Source: CAYZMH01 sp964479445
GTDB lineage: Bacteria > Bacteroidota > Bacteroidia > Bacteroidales > GCA-2748055
Assembly: GCA_964479445.1 (NCBI GenBank)
Contig: CAYZMH010000038.1
Coordinates: forward strand, 1-30,740
Length of the DNA stretch: 30,740 nt
Direction of reading: 5' to 3'
Shown: positions 14,886 to 24,307 of the stretch, one piece after another
How positions within the stretch are numbered: the first letter of the stretch is position 1
Layout of the letters: each line of letters starts with the position of its first letter
Notes under the pieces: model-generated
Told to the model about the DNA's origin: nothing
The model's database searches: none
What the model saw: only the letters and a program-made list of their open reading frames with translations
Translations under genes and position numbers: made by a program

Positions 14886-15644
14886 TCAACCCTTGATCTC
14901 TCTGCTTATAAATGTATACATTTTCTGCCAATCCGGATGATTTGCCAGCAGCTTCAGATGCTTTTTTATGGTGTTTTCATCTCCTCTTAACGCCGGGCCT
15001 GTTTGTGCCTCGATCGGATCCATCTCGGCAAGTTTCTCCACCGTCTCATGCACTAATGGTTTCAGCAAATCCGCGTCCAACCCTTTTTCCTTTAGTAACT
15101 CTGTTGCAATGGTAATTAACCGGTTGGTGAAATTGCAGGCAAAAACAGCAGCAACATGAACAATGGCCCTGGCCTCGGTATCTGCATAGCTTACAAAATT
15201 GGAGAGACGAGAAGCAAACTTTTCCAGTTCGGGGAGATTATCAGTTTCACCTACCTCCAGGAGCAGGGGAACTTTTCTAAAATCTAATTTACGCTCTTTA
15301 CTGAATGTTTGTAACGGATACATAATCCCATAGCGGGTTTTCTTTATATCAAATACATCCAAACCGGTTGCTCCTGATGTATGAACCACCCATGATTCTT
15401 TATCCGATAGGTTCCTGACCACACTGACTATTTGATCATCAGAAACAGCCACAATATAAATATCTGGCTCATCATATTCATTCGAAACATCATCCAGTGG
15501 AATCGACCCCACCCTTTCAGCCAGTGGTGCTGCACTTTCAAAGCTTCTGGATACAATGTGCAAGACTTTAATGTCATTATCAATCAAAGCATTGGCAAGA
15601 TGCCATGCTACATTGCCCGCCCCTATGATCGTTGCCGTATTCAA
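14886..15644 (-). CDS. Rossmann-fold protein with DUF2520 domain
   Basis: This is a 252-aa cytoplasmic protein. An NAD(P)-binding Rossmann domain (TIIGAGNVAWHLANAL, residues 5-20, then HTSGATGLDVF around 89-99) is followed by the helical DUF2520 domain. That domain shows YPLQTFS, AAVFACNFTNRL and the typical GPALRGDENTI near the end. It resembles ProC/6-phosphogluconate-dehydrogenase-type reductases in layout, but no reaction is established. The start codon is TTG. There is no ATG or GTG in frame, and the nucleotide-binding strand begins four residues in, so TTG is the right start. It is the first gene of the six-gene run. A perfect terminator lies just upstream, so a promoter should be within 15645-15690, where a weak TAACTTTA is visible. 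Confidence 0.87.
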   Translation of the reverse strand: MNTATIIGAGNVAWHLANALIDNDIKVLHIVSRSFESAAPLAERVGSIPLDDVSNEYDEPDIYIVAVSDDQIVSVVRNLSDKESWVVHTSGATGLDVFDIKKTRYGIMYPLQTFSKERKLDFRKVPLLLEVGETDNLPELEKFASRLSNFVSYADTEARAIVHVAAVFACNFTNRLITIATELLKEKGLDADLLKPLVHETVEKLAEMDPIEAQTGPALRGDENTIKKHLKLLANHPDWQKMYTFISREIKG

Positions 15645-15690
15645 TGTATTTACTCGAATCCTTAAAGTTAACTTTTACTGAACGAATAAA

Positions 15691-15718
15691 AAAAGGAGTC
15701 CCGGCAGACTCCTTTTTA
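15691..15718 (-). terminator. Perfect hairpin terminator after acyl-CoA dehydrogenase gene
   Basis: AAAAAGGAGTC (15691-15701) and GACTCCTTTTT (15708-15718) pair perfectly over 11 bp around the loop CCGGCA. On the minus strand the hairpin is followed by T7, giving a strong intrinsic terminator for the etf-acd operon. It is symmetrical enough to work in both directions. Confidence 0.9.
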
Positions 15719-15743
15719 ACACTGGTAAAAGTTTTATCGATGG

Positions 15744-17462
15744 TTACACATATCTGAAAATACCCAGATCCTTTATCTCACTGTTTGAAATATAATCGGC
15801 CCGCTGTTGATTCTCAGCTTCACCATACTTGATGAATATCTCGGCAGAGTTGGCAAAATCTTCATTTCGGGCCGAATCAATTACCAGAAGGTAACCCATT
15901 ATAATATTACCGGCCATTTCAACCAGGCGCCGGGCATGAAAATCCAGGAATTCATTATCATCTTGCTCGAGAACCTTCCTGGATATCTTTTCATATTGTG
16001 CGGTCATTTTTTTCAATTTTTTACGGAGGTAGTCCAATTCCGGGGGGAGTTGTTCCGATTCCATCTCCCTTATCCTGTTCAGATAACCGTGAGCAGATAC
16101 ACCCCGTATGGCGGCTACTACCTGAAGTTGTGAAGTTCCTTCATAAATGGTGGTTATCCTGGCATCCCGGTAGATGCGCTCAATTGGAAAATCCTTCATA
16201 AAACCTGCACCTCCATGTATTTGCAGTGAATCGTAAGCAATCTGGTTTGCATATTCACTGGCTGTCAGTTTAAGCAGTGGAGTGAATATATCTGCAAGCC
16301 GCTGATAACGCTTCATCTCCTGTCGCTCCTCACCTTCCAGCTTCCTTTCCTCGCTTAATGCAGTGTAATTTTTATATATGTCGACATACCGCGAAGTCTC
16401 GTAAAGCAAGCTGCGTATTGCCTGGGTGCGGACCTTCATACTTCGCAATAGTTCATAAACTGCAGGAAACTGGATAATAGGTTTGCCGAACTGTATCCGC
16501 TCATGGGCATATTTGAGCGCTTCCCTGTATGCTGCCTCGGATATACCCACCGATTGCGCGCCAACTCCCAAACGGGCAGAGTTCATAAGAGCCATTACAT
16601 ACTTGATCAGACCCATTCTCCTGCTTCCTACCAGGCGGGCAGGGGCATTGTTAAATACCATTTCGCAGGTAGGAGATCCCTTGATCCCCAGTTTGTTTTC
16701 AATCCTGCGGATTTTCAAACCTTTATCAGCTTTATCGTAAACAAAAAGTGACAATCCGCGTCCGTCAAGCGTACCCTCTTCCGACCTTGCCAGTACAAGG
16801 GCTATATCCGCATCCCCATTTGTTATGAATCTTTTTACACCATTGAGATAATAAAGGTCCTTCTCTGGATCATAACTTGCGTTGATAGCAGATTTAAGCT
16901 GAACAGCTTGCAGATCAGAACCTGCATCAGGTTCAGTAAGTACCATGGCTGCAGTTGCGCCCTTATGAAACCTGGGAAGAAATTCTTCCTTGATCTCATT
17001 ACTTGCAAACTCGTGTAATGTCTCAGCACAATCCTGCAAGCCCCAGATATTGGAAAATCCTGCATCAGCCCTTGACACGATCTCCGCCGCCATCACATAG
17101 GGGACAATGGGGAAATTAAGACCGTCATATTTCCTGGGCAGCGACATACCGATCAGTCCGGCCTTGGTCAGTTGCTCATGATTCTCCTGGGTTCCTCTAG
17201 CATATCTTACCTGGTTATTCTCCAGGTGAGGACCCTCCTGGTCCACTTCTTCCGCATTGGCTGCAATAACTTCACCACTAATTTCACCTATGATCTCAAG
17301 TACTTTGTCATAGGAGTCAATCGCATCTTCAAAATCTACCGGCGCATAATCATAATTCTCTGATTCTCTAAAATCGTTCTCCTTTAAAGAAACAATCTTT
17401 TTCATCAGCGGATGAGTCATGTGAAACCGCAGATCCTTATTGTCTTTGTAAAAGTTTTCCAT
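15744..17462 (-). CDS. Acyl-CoA dehydrogenase
   Basis: This is an FAD enzyme that introduces the alpha-beta double bond into acyl-CoA (beta-oxidation or branched-chain degradation) and gives its electrons to ETF. The 572 aa are longer than the roughly 380 of short-chain enzymes. About 50 extra N-terminal residues and a helical C-terminal extension of about 130 residues resemble the VLCAD/ACAD9-like group common in Bacteroidota. Visible are MVLTEPDAGSDLQAV (FAD/substrate loop), RFITNGDADIALVLAR, ARLGVGAQSVGISEAAYREA, QIHGGAGFMKDFPIERIYRD and the catalytic Glu in TTIYEGTSQLQ. The ATG at 17462 is 48 nt after etfA, so the enzyme sits in one operon with its electron acceptor. The acyl chain preference is not deducible. 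Confidence 0.95.
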   Translation of the reverse strand: MENFYKDNKDLRFHMTHPLMKKIVSLKENDFRESENYDYAPVDFEDAIDSYDKVLEIIGEISGEVIAANAEEVDQEGPHLENNQVRYARGTQENHEQLTKAGLIGMSLPRKYDGLNFPIVPYVMAAEIVSRADAGFSNIWGLQDCAETLHEFASNEIKEEFLPRFHKGATAAMVLTEPDAGSDLQAVQLKSAINASYDPEKDLYYLNGVKRFITNGDADIALVLARSEEGTLDGRGLSLFVYDKADKGLKIRRIENKLGIKGSPTCEMVFNNAPARLVGSRRMGLIKYVMALMNSARLGVGAQSVGISEAAYREALKYAHERIQFGKPIIQFPAVYELLRSMKVRTQAIRSLLYETSRYVDIYKNYTALSEERKLEGEERQEMKRYQRLADIFTPLLKLTASEYANQIAYDSLQIHGGAGFMKDFPIERIYRDARITTIYEGTSQLQVVAAIRGVSAHGYLNRIREMESEQLPPELDYLRKKLKKMTAQYEKISRKVLEQDDNEFLDFHARRLVEMAGNIIMGYLLVIDSARNEDFANSAEIFIKYGEAENQQRADYISNSEIKDLGIFRYV

Positions 17463-17510
17463 GGTTGTTAACGATTAAATAGCTGGTGCAAGATATACCA
17501 TCTTCTCTGG

Positions 17511-18530
17511 TTACTTCGAATTCTTTTTATAGTAATCAATCAACTTGGGAACTACTTCGGCAAAATCACCGGTAATCACATAATCAGCGATCGAATTGAT
17601 TGGTGCATTTGGATCAGTATTGATAGAGATAATCATGGAAGACTCCATCATACCTGCCCTGTGTTGAATCTGACCGGATATCCCACAGGCAATGTAAAGT
17701 TTCGGGCGCACAGTAACACCTGTCTGGCCAATCTGCCGATCATGTTCAATAAAGCCTGCATCCACTGCAGCACGGGTGCCGCCTACTTCACCTCCTAACA
17801 CATGTGCAAGCTCGTAAAGAATCTCAAAATTTTCAGCAGAACCAACTCCATATCCTCCTGCCACAATGATTTGTGAACCCTTAATGTTCACCTTCTTCTC
17901 TTCAACATGCCTCTCTATGATCTCTATGACAAAGTCTTCATCCGACAGAATATCCTCTGTTTTCCACTTTTTTACCTTGCCTTTTACAGACACACTCATT
18001 GCTTCACGTTTCATGACCCCTTCCCGCACGGTGGCTAACTGGGGACGGGTATCAGGATTAATAATGGTAGCGACAATATTTCCTCCAAAAGCCGGCCGAA
18101 TCTGATAGAGTAGGTTATCATAATGGGTTCCGGATTTCTTATCATGATGCTCCCCAATCTCTAAACTTGTGCAATCCGCCGTTAATCCACATTTCAGAGC
18201 AGAGGCTATTCTCGGGGCCAGATCTCTCCCCATGGTAGTAGCACCAAATAAGCCTACCTGGGGTTTCTCCTTGTCGAAAATTGTTTGAACAATTTGGGCA
18301 TGTGGTATCGTCTGGTAAAATTCAAGACGGGGGTCTTCGGCCTTATGAACTACCTGAGCGCCATGAGCAAACAATTCTTTCTCAAGGCTGTCAAGTTTAC
18401 TCCCAATAAGAATAGCCTCAACCTCTACACCCAGTTCACCCGCAAGCGAACGTGCTTTTGTTAATAGTTCAAGACTTACATCCGCTACCGCATTTCCGCT
18501 GGTTTCACAATAGACAATGATGTTGTTCAC
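17511..18530 (-). CDS. etfA: Electron transfer flavoprotein alpha subunit
   Basis: EtfA forms the FAD-carrying half of the soluble ETF heterodimer, which takes electrons from acyl-CoA dehydrogenases and passes them to a membrane quinone oxidoreductase or a bifurcating partner. The 339 aa have the usual alpha length. The C-terminal FAD domain is clear: IVAGGYGVGSAENFEILYEL, GGTRAAVDAGFIEHDRQIGQ, TVRPKLYIACGISGQIQHRA and ISINTDPNAPINSIADYVI. The N-terminal domain shows GATTMGRDLAPRIA. It lies 26 nt after etfB and 48 nt before the dehydrogenase. No ETF:quinone oxidoreductase gene is in the window. Confidence 0.96.
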   Translation of the reverse strand: MNNIIVYCETSGNAVADVSLELLTKARSLAGELGVEVEAILIGSKLDSLEKELFAHGAQVVHKAEDPRLEFYQTIPHAQIVQTIFDKEKPQVGLFGATTMGRDLAPRIASALKCGLTADCTSLEIGEHHDKKSGTHYDNLLYQIRPAFGGNIVATIINPDTRPQLATVREGVMKREAMSVSVKGKVKKWKTEDILSDEDFVIEIIERHVEEKKVNIKGSQIIVAGGYGVGSAENFEILYELAHVLGGEVGGTRAAVDAGFIEHDRQIGQTGVTVRPKLYIACGISGQIQHRAGMMESSMIISINTDPNAPINSIADYVITGDFAEVVPKLIDYYKKNSK

Positions 18531-18556
18531 GATTCGATGGATTTTAGGTAAAAATT

Positions 18557-19429
18557 CTACCCGATGGTATGATTATCAATCAATTCTACGATCAGAGATT
18601 CAATATCCCTATCATCTGCATTTAAAACTTTTGCTTCTTTTGCCTTAAATACTACACTCTCTATCTTCTTAACTTTGGTTGGAGAACCCGAAAGACCCAG
18701 CGCCTCTTCCTCTGCTAAAATTTCCTCAAAACCCCACTCTTTTATTTTAAGATACGGACGGTCCTGAAACATTCGCAGGTAATCTTCACTGGCATCCTGT
18801 AACTCACTCAGGGTCCTTGCATGCTTATATTTCATCACATTTCTGGCAATGCGTGGCCTGCAGGCCGGCGCCGAACTATGTACAGTAACCAGAAGAGGAA
18901 GCGGAGCTTTTACCCGCTCCATGCCATTCTCCAGCCTCCTTCGAATTATCAGGTGGTCGCCATCAGGATTTTCAACCTCCTCCAAATAGGTAACCTGAGG
19001 AATACCAAGCTTTTCAGCTACCTGGGGGCCAACCTGGGCCGTGTCTCCATCAATGGCCTGCCTGCCTGCCACCACAACATCATATTCGATTTTTTGAATG
19101 GCCTTTGAAAGGGCATAAGAAGTGGCCAGGGTATCAGATCCTGCAAATTTGCGATCGGTAAGAAGATACCCATTGTCAGCCCCCCGGTATAATCCCTCGC
19201 GAATAATTTCAGCTGCACGTCCCGGTCCCATGGTAAGAAGAGTAACTGTGGTTCCGGGAATCTGATCTTTAATACACAGGGCCTGCTCCAGTGCATTGAG
19301 ATCCTCCGGATTGAAAACAGCCTCCAGGGCTCCCCGGTTAACTGTCCCGTCAGCCTTCATAGCATCTTTCCCTACATTGCGGGTATCCGGAACTTGCTTG
19401 GCTAAAACAATGATTTTCAGTGGTTTCAT
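18557..19429 (-). CDS. etfB: Electron transfer flavoprotein beta subunit
   Basis: EtfB is the partner of EtfA in the ETF heterodimer and normally holds AMP, or a second FAD in bifurcating types. The 290 aa start with KIIVLAKQVPDTRNVGKDAM, followed by VNRGALEAVFNPEDLNALEQ and LTMGPGRAAEIIREGLYRGA. The beta-subunit signature region is VVAGRQAIDGDTAQVGPQVA with EKLGIPQVTYLEEV. At 290 aa it is somewhat longer than the common 250-aa form, as is usual for the group with the extended C-terminus. The ATG at 19429 is the first codon of the operon. A consensus promoter lies 37-66 nt upstream. Confidence 0.96.
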   Translation of the reverse strand: MKPLKIIVLAKQVPDTRNVGKDAMKADGTVNRGALEAVFNPEDLNALEQALCIKDQIPGTTVTLLTMGPGRAAEIIREGLYRGADNGYLLTDRKFAGSDTLATSYALSKAIQKIEYDVVVAGRQAIDGDTAQVGPQVAEKLGIPQVTYLEEVENPDGDHLIIRRRLENGMERVKAPLPLLVTVHSSAPACRPRIARNVMKYKHARTLSELQDASEDYLRMFQDRPYLKIKEWGFEEILAEEEALGLSGSPTKVKKIESVVFKAKEAKVLNADDRDIESLIVELIDNHTIG

Positions 19430-19465
19430 GAAGTAATATTTGAATTGACATCAATGCATGGTGGG

Positions 19466-19495
19466 CAAAATTAATAGATTTTCCTTTTCCGGCAA
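19466..19495 (-). promoter_or_regulatory. Consensus Bacteroidota promoter for etfB-etfA-acd
   Basis: On the minus strand TTG (19495-19493), exactly 19 nt, then TAATTTTG (19473-19466) match the Bacteroidota housekeeping promoter TTG-N19-21-TAnnTTTG with no mismatch. The expected transcription start near 19459 leaves a leader of about 30 nt before the etfB ATG. It lies just past the terminator of the rpoC operon, as expected for a new transcription unit. Confidence 0.75.
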
Positions 19496-19524
19496 GTTTT
19501 TACTGGAACAACTATTCGAAAAAA

Positions 19525-19547
19525 AAACCCCTTCTGAGAAGGGGTTT
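19525..19547 (-). terminator. Strong terminator of the ribosomal protein/RNA polymerase operon
   Basis: AAACCCCTTC (19525-19534) and GAAGGGGTTT (19538-19547) pair perfectly around TGA. On the minus strand the stem runs into a T9 tract (complement of 19519-19527). It lies 27 nt after the DUF3467 stop and so ends the rplK-rpoC-DUF3467 transcription unit. Confidence 0.92.
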
Positions 19548-19574
19548 ACACACAATTATTTCAATCAGTCGAAT

Positions 19575-19907
19575 TTATGCCTGTGCAGCCGGGCCTCCAA
19601 AATTCATTGGAGGTAACTGTTGCCCACCGGACGGATCGGTGTCCTTAACCGGTCCATGAGCCTTTTCATACTTATCCAGGTTATCCTGGAGCGCTCTGAG
19701 CAATCGTTTGGCATGTTCTGGGGTCAAAATGACCCGGGACTTTACACCCGCTTTGGGTATACCGGGCATAACCCTGGCAAAATCCAATACAAATTCAGAA
19801 GAAGAGTGGGTGATAATCGCCAGGTTGGCATAGATCCCCTGGGCAACATCTTCTTTCAACTCAATATTGATCTGATTCTTTTTGTTCTTATTATCCTTTT
19901 CATCCAT
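19575..19907 (-). CDS. DUF3467 protein downstream of rpoC
   Basis: This is a 110-aa protein of the DUF3467 family, function unknown. A lysine/asparagine-rich N-terminus (MDEKDNKNKKNQ) leads into the conserved core IELKEDVAQGIYANLAIITH (15-34). Then come SSSEFVLDFARVMPGIPKAG and SRVILTPEHAKRLLRALQDN, and the end is low-complexity and rich in Pro and Gly. It is 12 nt after rpoC and before the operon terminator, so it is made with the RNA polymerase subunits. As I recall, this position is conserved in Bacteroidota, which suggests a tie to RNA polymerase, but that is inference. No signal peptide or membrane helix is visible. Confidence 0.9.
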   Translation of the reverse strand: MDEKDNKNKKNQINIELKEDVAQGIYANLAIITHSSSEFVLDFARVMPGIPKAGVKSRVILTPEHAKRLLRALQDNLDKYEKAHGPVKDTDPSGGQQLPPMNFGGPAAQA

Positions 19908-19919
19908 AATCAGAGGTTT

Positions 19920-22900
19920 TTATGATTCCTGGGCCGATTGCACCGACTCCTTCTCGGAATCCGAATCCTGTCCGGAAGTAAGTCGCTCATACTCCTCGCG
20001 TGAACCTACCACCAGGTTGTTGTACTTCCTGGATCCGGTTCCAGCAGGAATAAGGTGTCCTACGATCACATTCTCCTTCAGCCCTTCCAATTCATCAACT
20101 CGACCGTAAATAGCAGCTTCGTTCAACACCTTGGTGGTTTCCTGGAAGGAAGCAGCCGAAATGAAGCTGTTTGTCTGCAATGCAGCTTTTGTAATTCCCT
20201 GTAAGACCTGGGAAGAGGTAGCCGGAACAGCATCCCTGGCTTCAATGAGCTTCATGTCTCTTCTGCGTAGCACAGAATTTTCATCCCGCAATTTACGTGC
20301 GGTAATGATCTGTCCGGGACGGAAATTCTGGGAATCACCTACATCAACAACTACTTTCTTACCATAAATCCAATCGTTCTCATCCATAAATTCCCATTTA
20401 TCAACGACCTGCTTTTCCAGGAATTTGGTGTCGCCGGGATCTACAATTTCGACCTTACGCATCATCTGCCGTACAATGATCTCAAAATGCTTGTCATTAA
20501 TCTTTACACCCTGCATTCGATAAACCTCCTGCACCTCATTTACAATATACTCCTGGACTTTTGTGGGCCCTTTGATAGCAAGGATATCGGCCGGTGTAAT
20601 GGCCCCGTCTGACAGGGGTATTCCCGCCCGAACATAATCATTCTCCTGTACCAGGATCTGCTTTGAAAGCGGAACCAGGTACTTCTTGACCTCTCCTGCT
20701 TTGGATGTAATGATGATCTCGCGATTACCGCGCTTGATCTTTCCAAATGCAACCTCACCGTCAATTTCAGAAACAACCGCAGGATTGGACGGATTCCTGG
20801 CTTCAAACAATTCCGTGACACGCGGTAAACCACCGGTAATGTCACCAGATTTACCAACTGCCCGTGGAATTTTTACCAATACCTGACCGGAATATACCTG
20901 ATCACCCTCGCCAACCGCGATATGTGATCCAACTGGCAGGTTATAGCTCTTAACTACTTCTCCTGATTCATTGGTTATCCTGATCAGCGGATTTTTGGTG
21001 CGATCACGGGTTTCAACAATCACTTTCTCCTTGAAGCCGGTTTGCTCGTCTGATTCCTCTTTGAAAGTTACCCCTTCAATTACATTCTCAAACTTGACCT
21101 TTCCGCCTACTTCGCTAATAATAAGTGCGTTATAAGGATCCCAGTCACAAATAAGTTCGCCCTTCTTCACATCGGCTCCATCTTTAATATAAAGCGTAGA
21201 TCCATAGGGTATGGTATGAGTGGTCAACGATATTCCCGTATTCCTGTCCAGGATACGCAATTCGGCAAGCCGGCTTATTACGATATCCTCCTTTTCTCCG
21301 GTATCCGGATTGGTCCTTGTCACAATACGTAACTCATCGATTTCGGCTTTACCATCATACTTGGATATCACACTGGATTCAGCTGTGATATTTGATGCCG
21401 TACCTCCCACGTGAAATGTTCTCAAAGTAAGCTGTGTACCGGGTTCGCCGATTGATTGTGCTGCTATCACGCCAACCGATTCACCATCCTGAACCATCTT
21501 ACCGGTTGCAAGATTTCTACCGTAACACTTGGCACAAACCCCTTTCTTGGATTCACACGTTAGCACGGAACGAATCTCCACTTGTTCAATCGGAGACTCC
21601 TCGATAACATTACCTAACTCTTCGGTGATCTCATTACCCGATTCGATAATAAGATCCCCGGTAAGCGGATGGTAAACATCATGCACTGCTGTACGCCCGA
21701 GGATTCTCTCGTAAAGCGTCTCCACCGTCTCTTCGTTCTTCTTAATAGCAGTGGCCACCAATCCACGCAGGGTGCCACAATCATACTCGTTAATAATTAC
21801 GTCCTGAGAAACATCCACCAGTCTCCTGGTAAGATACCCTGCATCTGCAGTCTTTAGAGCTGTGTCTGCCAAACCTTTACGAGCACCGTGAGTAGAAATA
21901 AAATACTCCAGTACCGACAGCCCCTCCTTGAAATTGGAGAGAATAGGGTTCTCGATAATTTCTGAACCCGTGGAGCCTGACTTCTGCGGTTTCGCCATCA
22001 AACCACGCATACCGGAAAGCTGGCGAATCTGCTCCTTTGAACCCCGGGCACCTGAATCGAGCATCATATATACGGGGTTAAAACCTTGCTTATCACTGCT
22101 TAATTGTTTCATAAGCGTCTGGGTAAGCTTGGCATTGGTGTGAGTCCATACATCAATGATCTGGTTGTAACGCTCGTTATTGGTAATTACTCCCATGTTA
22201 TAGCTGGCTATGACCTCATCGACCTGCTCATATCCCTCTCTTACATACTCTTCCTTCTCATTGGGAATAATCACATCATCCAGGTTAAAAGACAATCCTC
22301 CCCGGAATGCCGTACTGTAACCAAGATTCTTAATGTCATCAAGGAACTGGGCGGTTACAGCCGTTCCCGTTGCTTTTAGAACACGACCGATAATATCGCG
22401 TAATGACTTCTTGGTGAGAAGGTCATTGATATAACCGATCTCATCAGGAACATACTGGTTAAAGATAACCCTTCCTACAGTGGTTTCAATCATCTCGGTT
22501 TCTCCATTCTCCACGCCTTTTTTCGGTATCCTTACCTTTATGACAGCGTGAAGATCCACTTTCTCCTCATTGTATGCAATAGTTACCTCTTCCGGAGAAT
22601 AAAACACAAGCCCTTCCCCTTTAACAGGATCATCCTCCAGCGACCGCTTTGCCTTCGTTATATAGTAGAGTCCGAGTACCATATCCTGAGATGGAACGGC
22701 AATAGGAGCTCCGTTGGCTGGGTTAAGAATATTATGGCTGGCAAGCATAAGGATTTGTGCCTCCAGGATAGCAGCATTGCCCAGAGGAAGGTGTACAGCC
22801 ATCTGGTCACCATCGAAGTCTGCGTTAAAAGCTGTACAAACCAGGGGATGCAACTGAATGGCCTTACCCTCAATAAGTTTAGGTTGAAATGCCTGGATAC

Positions 22901-24233
22901 CCAACCGGTGAAGGGTCGGCGCACGGTTAAGTAAGACAGGATGACCCTTTAAAACATTCTCAAGGATATCCCACACTACCGGATCCTTTCGGTCGACAAT
23001 CTTTTTGGCAGACTTCACAGTCTTTACTATACCCCGCTCAATTAGCTTCCGGATAATAAATGGCTTATACAATTCTGCCGCCATATCTTTGGGCAATCCG
23101 CATTCATGCAATTGCAACTCCGGCCCTACAACAATAACCGAACGGGCGGAATAATCTACTCGTTTACCAAGCAGGTTCTGACGAAACCGACCCTGCTTCC
23201 CTTTCAAACTATCAGAAAGTGATTTAAGCGGTCGATTGGCATCAGTCTTAACAGCATTGGATTTCCGGGAATTGTCAAACAAACTATCTACCGCCTCCTG
23301 AAGCATTCGTTTCTCATTTCTGAGGATAACCTCTGGAGCCTTGATCTCAATAAGACGTTTTAACCGGTTGTTCCTGATGATCACACGACGATAGAGATCA
23401 TTCAGGTCGGAAGTAGCAAAACGTCCGCCATCAAGGGGTACAAGAGGTCTGAGTTCGGGAGGAATCACCGGTACTACCTTTACCACCATCCACTCCGGTT
23501 TGTTGACTTTTTGCGATGCACGGAAAGCCTCTACAACCTGCAACCTCTTTAACGCTTCATTTTTACGCTGCTGAGATGTTTCTGTATTTGCTTTATGGCG
23601 CAATGAATAAGACAGTTCATCCAGTTCAAGCCTGCCCAACACCATATTCAGAGCTTCAGCCCCCATTCCCGCCACAAATTTATCGGGATGATCATCTTCC
23701 AGCATCTGATTCTCCTTTGGAAGAGTGTTCATGATATCCAGGTACTCATCCTCCGTCAGAAAATCCATATAATTGATTCCATCCGCAGCTTTTACACCCG
23801 GATTGATGACCACATACCTTTCATAATAAATTATGGAGTCCAGTTTCTTGGTGGGAAGTCCCAGCAAATACCCGATCTTGTTAGGTAGAGAGCGGAAATA
23901 CCAGATGTGAGCTACTGGAACTACAAGGGAAATGTGTCCCATACGCTCCCTGCGCACCTTCTTCTCGGTGACTTCAACTCCACAACGGTCACAAACAATT
24001 CCCTTGTACCGAATTCTCTTATATTTACCACAATGACATTCGTAGTCCTTCACGGGCCCGAATATCCGTTCACAGAACAAACCATCCCGCTCCGGTTTGT
24101 ATGTCCTGTAGTTAATGGTTTCAGGCTTGAGTACTTCACCACTGGAACGCTCCAGTATCTCCTCAGGAGAAGCGAGGCCAATGGTGATCTTGGTAAAGGA
24201 ACTTTTTGCCTTGGTATCTTTCCTGAATGACAT
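19920..24233 (-). CDS. rpoC: RNA polymerase beta-prime subunit
   Basis: RpoC is the largest catalytic subunit of RNA polymerase. The 1437-aa length fits Bacteroidota. The N-terminal zinc-binding domain has Cys66, Cys68, Cys81 and Cys84 (ECHCGKY then VCDRCGVEV). The active-site Mg2+ loop NADFDGDQMAVH carries Asp472, Asp474 and Asp476. The second zinc site is around LTCESKKGVCAKCYGRNLAT, followed by GEPGTQLTLRTFHVGGTAS (trigger-loop side). The C-terminus QDSDSEKESVQSAQES is acidic and probably disordered. It follows rpoB by 74 nt. Complete and without anomalies. Confidence 0.99.
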   Translation of the reverse strand: MSFRKDTKAKSSFTKITIGLASPEEILERSSGEVLKPETINYRTYKPERDGLFCERIFGPVKDYECHCGKYKRIRYKGIVCDRCGVEVTEKKVRRERMGHISLVVPVAHIWYFRSLPNKIGYLLGLPTKKLDSIIYYERYVVINPGVKAADGINYMDFLTEDEYLDIMNTLPKENQMLEDDHPDKFVAGMGAEALNMVLGRLELDELSYSLRHKANTETSQQRKNEALKRLQVVEAFRASQKVNKPEWMVVKVVPVIPPELRPLVPLDGGRFATSDLNDLYRRVIIRNNRLKRLIEIKAPEVILRNEKRMLQEAVDSLFDNSRKSNAVKTDANRPLKSLSDSLKGKQGRFRQNLLGKRVDYSARSVIVVGPELQLHECGLPKDMAAELYKPFIIRKLIERGIVKTVKSAKKIVDRKDPVVWDILENVLKGHPVLLNRAPTLHRLGIQAFQPKLIEGKAIQLHPLVCTAFNADFDGDQMAVHLPLGNAAILEAQILMLASHNILNPANGAPIAVPSQDMVLGLYYITKAKRSLEDDPVKGEGLVFYSPEEVTIAYNEEKVDLHAVIKVRIPKKGVENGETEMIETTVGRVIFNQYVPDEIGYINDLLTKKSLRDIIGRVLKATGTAVTAQFLDDIKNLGYSTAFRGGLSFNLDDVIIPNEKEEYVREGYEQVDEVIASYNMGVITNNERYNQIIDVWTHTNAKLTQTLMKQLSSDKQGFNPVYMMLDSGARGSKEQIRQLSGMRGLMAKPQKSGSTGSEIIENPILSNFKEGLSVLEYFISTHGARKGLADTALKTADAGYLTRRLVDVSQDVIINEYDCGTLRGLVATAIKKNEETVETLYERILGRTAVHDVYHPLTGDLIIESGNEITEELGNVIEESPIEQVEIRSVLTCESKKGVCAKCYGRNLATGKMVQDGESVGVIAAQSIGEPGTQLTLRTFHVGGTASNITAESSVISKYDGKAEIDELRIVTRTNPDTGEKEDIVISRLAELRILDRNTGISLTTHTIPYGSTLYIKDGADVKKGELICDWDPYNALIISEVGGKVKFENVIEGVTFKEESDEQTGFKEKVIVETRDRTKNPLIRITNESGEVVKSYNLPVGSHIAVGEGDQVYSGQVLVKIPRAVGKSGDITGGLPRVTELFEARNPSNPAVVSEIDGEVAFGKIKRGNREIIITSKAGEVKKYLVPLSKQILVQENDYVRAGIPLSDGAITPADILAIKGPTKVQEYIVNEVQEVYRMQGVKINDKHFEIIVRQMMRKVEIVDPGDTKFLEKQVVDKWEFMDENDWIYGKKVVVDVGDSQNFRPGQIITARKLRDENSVLRRRDMKLIEARDAVPATSSQVLQGITKAALQTNSFISAASFQETTKVLNEAAIYGRVDELEGLKENVIVGHLIPAGTGSRKYNNLVVGSREEYERLTSGQDSDSEKESVQSAQES

Positions 24234-24273
24234 ATGATTGAAATTAATTGTTACAACTTAACCTTGTTATTAA

Positions 24274-24284
24274 CCCCTATGGGG
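24274..24284 (-). other. Small hairpin in the rpoB-rpoC gap
   Basis: The 74-nt gap between rpoB and rpoC holds CCCC-ATA-GGGG (minus strand), extendable by one wobble and one A-T pair and followed by TTAATAAC. It is too short and its T tract too broken for a terminator. It may be an mRNA processing or stability element, or nothing. Confidence 0.25.
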
Positions 24285-24307
24285 CTTCAGCGCATGTCGG
24301 AGTGCGG

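Noticed and set aside
14912..15159. Antisense open frames within the DUF2520 gene, and similar shadows inside rpoB and rpoC
   Set aside because: All overlap well-supported genes on the other strand and have no motifs of their own.
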